From an uncultured Myxococcales bacterium (GTDB taxonomy: Bacteria > Myxococcota_A > Bradymonadia > UBA7976 > UBA1532): a stretch of 46,351 bases of DNA. How positions within the stretch are numbered: the first letter of the stretch is position 1; every line of letters starts with the position of its first letter. The position numbers were made by a program, and so were the translations under genes. The notes under the pieces were generated by a model. That model was not told where the DNA came from. It searched no databases and saw only the letters and a program-made list of their open reading frames with translations. The DNA lies in NCBI GenBank assembly GCA_903847385.1, contig CAINDO010000328.1, forward strand, positions 1 to 46,351. Reading direction: 5' to 3'. Of the stretch, positions 10,162-17,912 are shown one piece after another.

Positions 10162-10782
10162 GGGTTGAAGTCGATGATCCAGGCTGTGAAGAATTTCTTC
10201 ACGGGGGGTCGCTCCGGCGGTGGCAGCCGCGGGGCACTGGAGCGCCTGCACGCTGCCGCCGCGCAGCCCGCGTCGTTCCACGACCATGCCCCGAGTCACG
10301 GCGGGCCGGGCAGCGGCGCGCAGATGGGCTCTGCCGCCGCCGTTCGAGCCAACGTCGCGGCGGGCGCTGGCGCGCAGATGGGCTCCACCGCCGCCGTTCG
10401 AGCCAACGTCGCGGCGGGGGCCGGCGCGGGTGTCGGCGGCGCCGGCCATCTGGGGTCGACGGCGGATGTGATGCGACAGGTGGGCGCGAACCGCAGCGGC
10501 GCCGATCACATGGGATCGCTCCCGGACGTGATGCGCCAGGTGGCGTCGAACCGCGGCGCGGCCGGCCCCATGGGTTCGACCGCGGATGTGATGCGTCAGG
10601 TGGCGGCGAATCGCGGCGCGGCCGGGCCGGGGGGCGAGCCGATCATGGTGCCCTTCCCGACGCGCCCGAGCGCCGGGGGCGGCGCCGGGGCCGGCGCCGG
10701 AACGCCCTACCAGGAGTTCCACGCAGTCGCACCGGCGGAACACGCCGTGTACGTCGACTTCGGCAGCCTGGGGTCGCGGTGA
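4681..10782 (+). CDS. SpvB/TcdB/RHS-repeat protein, copy 1 (TcB-TcC-like fusion with repetitive tip)
   Basis: This is a 2033-aa secreted protein. A signal peptide (about 1-22) precedes an SpvB-type domain (about 30-340; NVPIPVPQGFPGVTPELGL, then GAVGIGWSM). FG-GAP/VCBS repeats follow, with INGDGLPD near 364, then DVDGDGFCD, DMNGDGLQD and INGDGLAD. TcdB-mid-like blocks come next (RPNLLTQITNGIGSVIDVAY near 660; FRGYAQVV near 740), then YD-type RHS repeats from about 1000 to 1700. An EF-hand-like loop DHNGDDHIDAGD precedes the RHS core (DHLGSLTVATADG ... YRWLDPALGRWESPDPL), which ends at DPTGL (Leu1827). DPxGL is the usual self-cleavage position of RHS/TcC cocoons. The 206-aa tip is Gly/Ala-rich with five short repeats and no recognised toxin fold. 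The gene is coupled to the upstream lipoprotein by ATGA overlap. Expected role: hollow cocoon enclosing its C-terminal tip, exported across the inner membrane by the signal peptide. Confidence 0.93.
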   Translation: MKRRNTLALAALMLPIPLAAMGQTGVSDDRVSLPEGPGSLEGVGESVRPNLNMGTMSWNVPIPVPQGFPGVTPELGLRYDSGAGSGAVGIGWSMDLPAIERLTLRGLPDYDLDDEFTADGAQLVRVSQNPLVYRARDERGFVRYTWMDAGDGAAGYWLAEYPDGRKGYFGATHEGRPVATARHEDAGRTFRYALVDMVDVFGHRLHYTYQRDNAQPGQVGASLLLAVDWVYAQGDAGESTYQVAFAYEPASDGTGQSVVSDAKAGFDVRTVSRLREVSVFSRGQRIRRMRLSYEPYADAGGFTRLTRVETLGQRDGVYPVRFDFAYSQALGGQCADADCRRPYLVDMGDVDLDPTSGQATFIDINGDGLPDLLHAPPNGNHRFFLNVPDPDGGSAFGAPVPSNFGGQQFQLTSGRVQPLDVDGDGFCDLLNTRTAEVLYNRGLGDWAEAGNLLDVGALANLDADFELGAGADLAGIRFLDYDNDKRIDLLRSSAEDTNIYRNLGGGGFEAAPGVAPLGYGIRENGLTFADMNGDGLQDAVVVQLGSIRYRVNYGHGQWGPEIVLAGAPIETDDDLAKYSLEDINGDGLADVVVVVGRTVKFAISRNGQGFFQVRTLTSNDLEAGGQIPDRQDRNVLFADMNANGSQDVVWLGRGGDIQYLELFPVRPNLLTQITNGIGSVIDVAYGTSVEHIARGEEPWDTPLPHPMLVVDRIDTWDELSEEHEVDTFAYRNGFYDGVEKQFRGYAQVVQTLVGDQDHEEGTQTVTFDVGQEDAYRHGLQLTSVQTSNGRVLNRSESEYEDCPVAEVPANGLRFPVRHLCQVGTTTVVEEGRPAAEHATLETRETHDGYGNVVSSENLGVTRIGGGACPACPAGRGPDDFGAPCGPQCLGDEQFTETEYVSPQNTGGRWILHAATRTRSFGREGSPLVSETLNYYDGADFEGLPLGQLTHGKVSRSTVAKAAGEAPIIASRAAFDDHGNAIATIDPLGTPDGDTHRREYTYDAEGLRVVRTDIRLETPEGAPYRLRRETTYEPLFDKVSESTAWMRVENDQVLSPRRSSSFAYDQFGRVTKRVLPGGDTLQNPTEEYVYELASPVSRVLVRKRSQVGGAYDLESASCMDGRGRSIQSRTRLAPGRWQVNGFTVYDRRSTPKAVYQPFIGMDGDCETSPPAGVLAQRFTYDGTDRRLTVTEPDGDLYGTPSVSRTEYLPLATRAWDANDTDARSPHANTPTTQKADGLGRLSAIERLLVANGPPAVVTAHYDGLGRMTGYTDAAGNVKSQTYDLAGRLLEIDDPNAGVTQLTYDDAGNLLTRTDARGETVAMAYDGANRPVARWNPEDEAGSRATMRYDGCDAEECSNPEGLLSEVTYPGPGLERQGFDLRGRPIYFAREIDGHLFAQSNAFDNADRLRSSTYPDGREIERRYDDAGRLTAIDGIVTDVEYDDRGQMVGLERADGSADTLAYDSRLRPTALTTTLAAGALQDLAFTRDRVGNLLSVADTSGEGPNASVEYVHDAWYRTREAHLSLGGQNETLGWQFDTLDNIVARTSSRGDDAHGLVGAFTYDGAGPNAVTDAGDLVLEYDAAGDVTRRGDVALTWDYQGRLTAQGAGVENFYGADVTRVKARTEGSVTHYALADFDVRDGISSLYVRLGSARVARLDGESLATTLLTDHNGDDHIDAGDAVAAQAVESSEAEVDALLWSAVRRQLLDHGHEATQLHADHLGSLTVATADGALVGKRGFLPTGEPRDDDFGFVDVYGFTGQEGAEDETGSGLIHFKYRWLDPALGRWESPDPLFAAASAANLGRLGESTTAYAYVANGFGDHVDPTGLGLKSMIQAVKNFFTGGRSGGGSRGALERLHAAAAQPASFHDHAPSHGGPGSGAQMGSAAAVRANVAAGAGAQMGSTAAVRANVAAGAGAGVGGAGHLGSTADVMRQVGANRSGADHMGSLPDVMRQVASNRGAAGPMGSTADVMRQVAANRGAAGPGGEPIMVPFPTRPSAGGGAGAGAGTPYQEFHAVAPAEHAVYVDFGSLGSR
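10315..10620 (+). repeat. Tandem repeats in the copy 1 RHS tip (2 x 54 nt, 3 x 60 nt)
   Basis: Two 18-residue units GAQMGS(A/T)AAVRANVAAGA occupy 10315-10368 and 10369-10422. Three 20-residue units with the core MGSTADVMRQVAANRGAA start at 10441, 10501 and 10561, in exact 60-nt register. The two classes share M/L-G-S-x-x-x-V-x-x-x-V and probably derive from one ancestor. A short GAGVGG spacer separates them. Confidence 0.92.
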
Positions 10783-10812
10783 GCACGTCTGTGGTCGACC
10801 GCGCCCCCCGAG

Positions 10813-10841
10813 TTGACACCCGTCCGGGCCGCTGTCAGGGT
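10813..10841 (+). promoter_or_regulatory. Candidate promoter for the collar-like gene and second cassette
   Basis: A perfect TTGACA (10813-10818), a 17-nt spacer and CAGGGT (10836-10841) sit in the 89-bp gap after the first RHS gene. Transcription would start about 25 nt before the ATG at 10872. This suggests that the second cassette and downstream genes can be expressed separately from the first. Confidence 0.42.
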
Positions 10842-10871
10842 CTGCGCACCGGATTTTCGGGGGAGGATGAG

Positions 10872-11780
10872 ATGCCCAACTTGCATGCCCGAGGACTGAC
10901 CGCCGTTGGGGCCCTCGTCAGCGCCCTGCTCGTGTCGGCGACCGCGCAGGCCGAGCCCGTTCAGATGGTCGTGCCGTATCACGGCAGCCTCGACAACGAC
11001 GGCGTCCCCGTCGACGGCGAAGTGCAGATGACCTTCACGCTGTACGACACGCCTGTGGGACCCCAGGGCGCGGGCCAGCCGTGGAGCGAGTGCCACCCGC
11101 AGGTGTCGGTCCACAACGGCGCGTTTGCCGTGCGGTTGGGGGCGCCGTTGGGGCCCGCCGCGGTGCCGATGGACCTCACGCCGTACCTGGGCCGCAACCG
11201 GCAGCACTACCTGGAAATCTCCGTCCGCCGACCCGACCGCGTCGCCAACCCGGCTGGCGACTGCAGCGAGGCCGGCGGGCCCTGGACCACCTTCGGGACG
11301 CGGCAGCGCATCTCGCCCGTGCCGCAGTCGATGACCGCCGTGCTGGCGGTGCCGACCGGCGCGGTCATGCACTTCGTGTTGCCCGAGTGTCCGGCCGGAT
11401 GGGTGGAGTTCGATCTGGCGCGCGGACGCTACCTCATCGGGATGCAACCGGGAGAGGAGCTCGCGAGCGTCGTCGGCACCGCCCTGCTCGCGAACGAGAA
11501 CCGTACGGTCGGGCAGCACGCCCATGCGGTCACCGATCCGGGGCACGCTCACGCGATCCGCGATCCGGGGCACACGCACGACCTCATCAGCTCCAGCTCC
11601 GATACCCCCGGCGGCAGGAGCGCCGACGGCAACAACGCCGACCGGCGCAACCGAACGGAACTGGACTTCACGGATATCGAAATCCGTTCTGCATTCAGCG
11701 GCATTTCGATCCAGAACACCGGTGACGTCCCGGGCACGTCCGCGCCGGGCGTGAGACTGCTGACCTGCCTCAAAGAGTGA
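10872..11780 (+). CDS. Secreted collar-like (phage tail-fibre-type) protein with His-rich motif
   Basis: The product has 302 residues. The ATG at 10872 has GGGAGG 5 nt upstream and opens a signal peptide ending ATAQA (27). A GTG at 10779 overlapping the RHS stop is in frame, but it would bury the signal. Residues about 30-130 (VPYHGSLDNDGVPVDGEVQM, FTLYD, GAFAVRLG) match the N-terminal beta module of many secreted tail-fibre-domain proteins. Residues about 155-220 (PTGAVMHFVLPECPAGWVEF, then GRYLIG) match a phage tail-collar domain. Next come three closely spaced HxH pairs linked by DPG, the pattern that coordinates metal in trimeric phage fibres. A terminal LLTCLK may pair a Cys with PEC. 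Likely a trimeric, metal-stabilised surface or receptor-binding fibre (inference). The second lipoprotein gene follows after 7 nt. Confidence 0.88.
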   Translation: MPNLHARGLTAVGALVSALLVSATAQAEPVQMVVPYHGSLDNDGVPVDGEVQMTFTLYDTPVGPQGAGQPWSECHPQVSVHNGAFAVRLGAPLGPAAVPMDLTPYLGRNRQHYLEISVRRPDRVANPAGDCSEAGGPWTTFGTRQRISPVPQSMTAVLAVPTGAVMHFVLPECPAGWVEFDLARGRYLIGMQPGEELASVVGTALLANENRTVGQHAHAVTDPGHAHAIRDPGHTHDLISSSSDTPGGRSADGNNADRRNRTELDFTDIEIRSAFSGISIQNTGDVPGTSAPGVRLLTCLKE

Positions 11781-11787
11781 GACGACG

Positions 11788-12438
11788 ATGATGACCCCGC
11801 GTTTTGTATGCTGTCTGTGTGTCCTCGTCGTCCCGCTCGTGAGTTGCGGGGACGGCGGTGGCGGTGGTGACACGCCGGTCGCGGACGCCGGCCGCGGCGG
11901 CACCCCGGTGCCCGGCGGCTCCAACGGCGGCGGCGGTGGGTCCACAGGCGGCTCGACCGGGGGCGCGACGGGCGGCGCCACGGGCGGCTCGACCGGGGGT
12001 GCCACGGGCGGTTCGACGGGCGGCTCGACCGGGGGCGCTACGGGCGGCGATACCGGCGGTTCCACAGGCGGCACGGGGGGTTCGAGCGGCGGCACCGGCG
12101 GCTCCGGGGGCGGCATCCCGCCCTTCGCCGGCACCGGCCTCGCGGTCCCCGCCGCGGCCCGCGGCTGCGAGGTCACGCTCTCGGATCCGGGCAAGGCCGT
12201 GCAGAGCGTCGTCTTCCGCGATGGCACCCGCGGGCATCATCTGCGCCGCTCGCCGCTGATCGCCCTGGCGTTCGTGTCGACCACGGGCGGTGCGGTCCCG
12301 GATGGCACCGTCGAGGTCGTGCTGGCTCCCGGCGCGGCCGAGGTGTCCGTTCTGTCGTCGCAGTGTTTCGACGCGGACGGCGCGGCCCTCGCCGGCGCCG
12401 AAGCCACGCTCGTCGTCGGCATGGGAGGTGCGCGATGA
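11788..12438 (+). CDS. Gly/Ser/Thr-linker lipoprotein, copy 2
   Basis: The 216-aa product has a canonical lipobox LVSC (Cys20). Tandem ATGs occur at 11788 and 11791, and either could initiate; the Shine-Dalgarno sequence is weak. From the lipobox Cys onward it matches copy 1 (4040-4684): poly-Gly, ADAGRGGTPVPGG, a GGSTGGAT tether, then the same beta-rich domain with GCEVTLSD and SSQCFD cysteines. The signal peptide before the Cys is unrelated to that of copy 1, so the duplication break lies at or near the lipobox. The stop overlaps the RHS start as ATGA (12435-12438). Keeping the coupling in both copies argues that lipoprotein and RHS products are needed together, as a tether, chaperone or export partner (inference). 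Confidence 0.9.
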   Translation: MMTPRFVCCLCVLVVPLVSCGDGGGGGDTPVADAGRGGTPVPGGSNGGGGGSTGGSTGGATGGATGGSTGGATGGSTGGSTGGATGGDTGGSTGGTGGSSGGTGGSGGGIPPFAGTGLAVPAAARGCEVTLSDPGKAVQSVVFRDGTRGHHLRRSPLIALAFVSTTGGAVPDGTVEVVLAPGAAEVSVLSSQCFDADGAALAGAEATLVVGMGGAR

Positions 12439-15400
12439 AGCGCCGCAACACATTGGCGCTCGCCGCGCTGATGCTCCCGATCCCGCTCGGCGCCCAGGCC
12501 CAGACGGGCGTCTCCGACGACCGCGTCTCGCTCCCCGAGGGCCCCGGCTCGCTGGAAGGCGTCGGCGAGAGCGTGCGGCCCAATCTCAACATGGGCACGA
12601 TGTCCTGGAACGTGCCGATCCCCGTGCCGCAGGGGTTTCCGGGCGTCACGCCGGAGCTGGGCCTGCGCTACGACAGCGGCGCGGGCAGCGGCGCGGTGGG
12701 CATCGGCTGGTCCATGGACGTGCCGGCCATCGAGCGCCTCACGCTGCGCGGTCTGCCCGACTACGACCTGGACGACGAGTTCACGGCCGAGGGCGGGCAG
12801 CTCGTGCGCGTGTCGCAGAATCCGCTCGTCTATCGCGCCCGCGACGAGCGCGGCTTCACCCGGTACACCTGGGTGGAGGCCGGGGACGGCGCCGCGGGCT
12901 ACTGGCTCGCCGAGTACCCCGACGGCCGCAAGGGTTACTTCGGGGCGACGCACGAGGGCCGCGCGGTGGCCACCGCTCGCCACGAGGACGCGGGCCGCAC
13001 GTTCCGCTACGCGCTGGTGGACATGGTGGATGTCTTCGGCCACCGCCTCCACTACACCTACCAGCGGGACGACGCCCAGCCCGGCCAGGTGGGCGCGTCG
13101 CTCCTGCTCGCGGTCGACTGGGTCTACGCCCAGGGCGACGCCGGCGAGTCGACCTACCAGGTGGCCTTCGCGTACGAGCCCGCCTCGGACCCCACCGGGC
13201 AGTCCGTCGTGTCCGATGCCAAGGCCGGCTTCGACGTGCGCACGGTGTCACGGCTCCGCGAGGTCTCCGTGTTCTCCCGCGGGCAGCGCATCCGGCGCAT
13301 GCGCCTGAGCTACGAGCCCTACGCGGACGCCGGCGGTTTCACCCGCCTGACCCGCGTGGAGACCCTCGGCCAGCGCGACGGCGTGTACCCCGTGCGCTTC
13401 GACTTCGCCTACTCCCAGGCCCTCGGCGGGCAGTGCGCGGACGCCGACTGCCGCCGGCCCTATATGGTCGACATGGGTGATGTCGACCTCGACCCGACCT
13501 CCGGGCAGGCCACGCTCATCGACATCAACGGCGACGGCCTGCCCGATCTGATGCACGCCCCGCCCAACGGCAACCAGCGCTTCTTCCTGAACGTGCCGGA
13601 TCCGGACGGCGGGAGCGCCTTCGGGGCGCCGGTACCCAGCAACTTCGGCGGGCAGCAGTTCCAGCTCACCAGCGGCCGCGTGCAACCCCTGGACGTGGAC
13701 GGCGACGGCTTCTGCGATCTGTTGAACACACGCACGGCCGAGGTCCTCTACAACCGCGGCCTGGGCGACTGGGCCGAGGCCGGCAACCTGCTGGACGTGG
13801 GTGCTTTGGCCAATCTGGACGCCGACTTCGAGCTCGGCGCCGGTGCCGATCTGGCCGGCATCCGGTTCCTGGACTTCGACAACGACAAACGCATCGACCT
13901 GCTGCGGTCGAGCGCCCAGGACACCAACATCTACCGCAATCTGGGCGGCGGCGGCTTCGAGGCCGCGCCCGGCGTCGAGGCGCTGGGGTATGGCATCCGC
14001 GAGAACGCCCTGACCTTCGCCGACATGAACGGCGACGGCCTGCAGGACGCCGTGGTGGTGCAGATCGGGTCGATCCGCTACCGCGTGAACTACGGCCACG
14101 GCCAGTGGGGCCCGGAAATCCGGTTGGCCGGCGCGCCCATCGACAACGACGAGGAGCTGGCGAAACACTCGCTCGAAGACATCAACGGTGACGGCCTCGC
14201 CGATGTCGTCGTCGTCGTCGGCCGCACGGTGAAGTTCGCCATCAGCCGCAACGGCCAGGGCTTCTTCCAGGTGCGCACGCTCACGAGCCAGGATCTCGAG
14301 GCGGGCGGTCAGATCCCGGATCGCCAGGACCGCAACGTGCTGTTTGCAGACATGAACGCCAACGGCTCGCAGGACGTGGTGTGGCTCGGCCGGGGCGGTG
14401 ACATCCAGTATCTCGAGCTGTTCCCGGTGCGGCCGAATCTGCTCACGCGGATCACCAATGGCATCGGCAGTGTCATCGACGTGGCCTACGGCACCTCCGT
14501 GGAACACATCGCGCGCGGCGGCGAGCCGTGGGACACGCCGCTGCCGCACCCGATGCTGGTGGTCGATCGCATCGACACCTGGGACGAGCTGTCCGAAGAG
14601 CACGAGGTCGACACGTTCGCGTATCGCAACGGCTTCTACGACGGCGTCGAGAAGCAGTTCCGCGGCTACGCCCGGGTCGTGCAGACGCTCGTGGGTGACG
14701 AGGACCACGAAGAGGGCACCCAGACTGTGACGTTCGATGTCGGCCAGGACGACGTGTATCGGCACGGCCTGCAGCTCACGAGCGTGCAGACGAGCGCGGG
14801 CCGCACCCTGAGGCGCACCGAGAGCGAATACGAGGACTGCCCCGTGGCCGAGGTGCCGGCCAATGGACTGCGCTTCCCCGTGCGGCACCTGTGTCAGGTC
14901 GGCACGACGACCGTGGTCGAAGAAGGCCGCCCGGCGGCGGAGCACGTGACGCTGGAGACGCACGAGACGCACGATGGCTACGGCAACGTCGTGTCCTCGG
15001 AGAACCTGGGCGTGACGCGCATCGGCGGCGGCGCCTGCCCCGCGTGCCCCGCAGGCCGCAGCCCCGACGACTTCGGCGCGCCTTGCGGGCCGATGTGTCT
15101 CGGCGACGAGCAGTTCACCGAAACGGAGTATGTGTCGCCCCAGAACACGGGCGGACGGTGGATCCTGCACGCCGCAACGCGCACGCGCAGCTTCGGCCGC
15201 GAGGGATCGCCGCTGGTGTCGGAGACGCTGAACTACTACGACGGCGCGGACTTCGAGGGCTTGGCGCTGGGCCAGCTCACGCACGGCAAGGTCAGCCGCA
15301 CGACGGTCGCCAAGGCAGCCGGCGAGGCCCCGATCGTCGCCAGCCGCGTCGCCTTCGACGAGCACGGCAACGTGATCGCCACAATCGACCCGCTCGGCAC

Positions 15401-17912
15401 GCCGGACGGCAACACCCACCGCCGCGAATACACCTACGACGCCGAGGGTCTGCGCGTGGTCGGCACGGACATCCTGCTCGAGGATCCTGCGCGCGCGCCC
15501 TACCGGCTACGCCGCGAGACGACCTACGAGCCGCTGTTCGACAAGGTGAGCGAGTCCACGGCCTGGATGCGCGTGGAGAACGGCCAGGTGCTCTCGCCCC
15601 GGCGCAGCAGCAGCTTCGCCTACGACCAGTTCGGGCGCTTGACGAAGCGCGTGCTGCCCGGCGGCGACACGCTGCAGAACCCGACCGAGGAGTACGTGTA
15701 CGAGCTGGCGAGCCCGGTGAGCCGCATTCTCGCGCGCAAGCGCAGCCAGGTGGGCGGCGCCTACGACCTGGAGTCGGCGAGCTGCATGGACGGGCGCGGA
15801 CGCTCGACTCAGTCGCGGACCCGGCTCGCGCAGGGGCGGTGGCAAGTGGGCGGCTTCACGGTGTACGACCGCCGCAGCACGCCGAAGGCCGTGTATCAGC
15901 CGTTCATCGGCATGGACGGCGCCTGCGAGACGTCGCCGCCTGCGGGCGTGCTCGCGGAACGATTCGCCTTCGACTCCACGGAGCGGCGGCTGACCGCGAC
16001 CCACCCCGACTCCGACGTGTATGGAACGGCGAGCGTGTCCCGGACGGAATATCTGCCGCTCGCCACGCGGGCCTGGGACGAGAACGACACGGACGCCCGC
16101 AGCCCCCACGCCAACACACCCACGACGCAGAAGACGGACGGCCTGGGCCGACTGACCGCCATCGAGCGGCTGCTCGCGGCCAACGGCCCGCCCGCCGTGC
16201 TCACGGCGCACTACGACGGCCTCGGTCGCCTGACCGGTTACACGGACGACGCCGGCAACGAGAAGTCGCAGACCTATGATCTGGCCGGACGGCTGCTCGA
16301 GATCGACGACCCCAACGCCGGGGTCACGCAGCTCACCTACGACGACGCCGGCAACGTGCTGACCCGCACGGACGCCCGTGGCGAGACGGTGGCCATGGCC
16401 TACGACGGCGCGAATCGCCCGGTCGCGAAGTGGAACCCCGAGGACGAGGCCGGCAGCCGCATCATGATGCGCTACGACGGCTGCGACGCGGAAGAGTGCA
16501 GCAACCCCGAGGGCCTGCTCTCCGAGGTGACCTACCCCGGTCCCGGCCTGGAGCGGCAGGGCTTCGACCTGCGCGGGCGGCCCATCTACTTTGCGCGCGA
16601 GATCGACGGACATCTGTTCGCGCAGCGCAACACCTTCGACAACGCCGACCGGCTGCGGTCGAGCACTTACCCGGATGGGCGTGAGATCGAGCGCCGCTAC
16701 GACGACGCCGGCCGACTCACGACCATCGACGGGATCGTCGCGGCCGTCGAGTACGACCCGCGGGGCGTGATGATGAGCATGGAGCGCGCCGACGGTAGCG
16801 CCGACACCCTGGCGTACGACAGCCGTCTGCGGCCGACATCGCTCGCGACAACGGTCCCCGGCGGCCTGGCTCAGGATCTGGGCTTCACCCGCGACCGCGT
16901 CGGCAACCTGCTGAGCGTGGCGGACACCAGCGGCCAGGGCCCGAACGCGTCCGTGGAGTACGTGCACGACGCCTGGTACCGCACCCGCGAGGCGCACTTG
17001 AGCATCGGCGGGCAGGACGAGACGCTCGGCTGGCAGTTCGACACCCTCGACAACATCGTGTCCCGGACGAGCAGTCGGGAGGCGGACGCACACGGGCTGA
17101 CGGGGGCGTTCAGCTACGACGGCGCGGGCCCCAACGCGGTGACCGCCGCGGGCGATCTGACCCTGGAGTACGACGCGGCCGGTTACGTGACCCGCCGCGG
17201 CGAGCGCGCGCTGACCTGGGACTACCAGGGGCGGTTGACCTCCCAGGGAGCCGGCGGGGAGAACGCCTACGGTGCGGACGCGACGCGGGTCAAGGCCCGT
17301 GCGGACGGCAGCGTGACGCACTACGCGCTGCCCGATTTCGACGTGCGCGACGGCATCTCGAGCCTGTACGTGCGGGTCGGCCGGGCGCGGGTCGCGCGCC
17401 TCGACTCCGAGTCGCTCGCCACCACCCTGCTGACCGACCACAACGGCGACGACCGCATCGACGCCGGCGATGCCGCGATCGCCGAGGAGGGGGAGGGCAG
17501 CGAGTCCGAGGTCGACGCGCTGCTCTGGTCGGCCGTGCGCCGCCAGTTGCTCGACCACGGCCATGAGACGACGCAACTGCACGCCGACCATCTGGGCAGC
17601 CTGACGGTCGCGACCGCGGACGGCGAGCTCGTGGGCAAGCGTGGTTTCTTGCCCACGGGCGAGCCCCGGGACGACGACTTCGGCTTCGTGGACGTGTACG
17701 GCTTCACGGGTCAGGAGGGCGCGGAGAGCAATGACAGCGGCCTGATCCACTTCAAGCATCGCTGGCTGGACCCCGCGCTGGGGCGGTGGGAGAGCCCGGA
17801 TCCGCTCTTCGCCGCCGCGAGCGCGCGGAATCTGAGCAACCTGGGTGAGTCGACGACGGGCTATGCTTATGTGGGCAATGGGTTCGGGGACCATGTGGAC
17901 CCGGTGGGATTG
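11845..17912 (+). repeat. Direct duplication, copy B of the lipoprotein-RHS cassette
   Basis: This is the partner of 4103-10161. It runs from the lipobox Cys codon to the Leu codon of DPVGL in the second RHS protein. Similarity stops abruptly at both ends. The two direct copies could recombine and delete or amplify the roughly 7.7-kb unit containing the collar-like gene. Confidence 0.9.
11938..12110 (+). repeat. 9-12-nt tandem repeat encoding the Gly-Gly-Ser/Ala-Thr tether (copy 2)
   Basis: Degenerate units encode GGST, GGAT, GGDT and GGSS. It is more diverged than the tether repeat of copy 1, consistent with an older array or reduced homogenisation. Confidence 0.85.

Noticed and set aside
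10779..10871. GTG start overlapping the RHS stop for the collar-like gene.
   Set aside because: The overlap is tempting, but the ATG at 10872 has a strong Shine-Dalgarno sequence and a clean signal peptide, and a TTGACA promoter lies between.
10872..11780. Collar-like protein as part of a prophage or tailocin.
   Set aside because: No tail, sheath, baseplate, lysis or integrase gene is in the window, and the protein has a Sec-type signal peptide.
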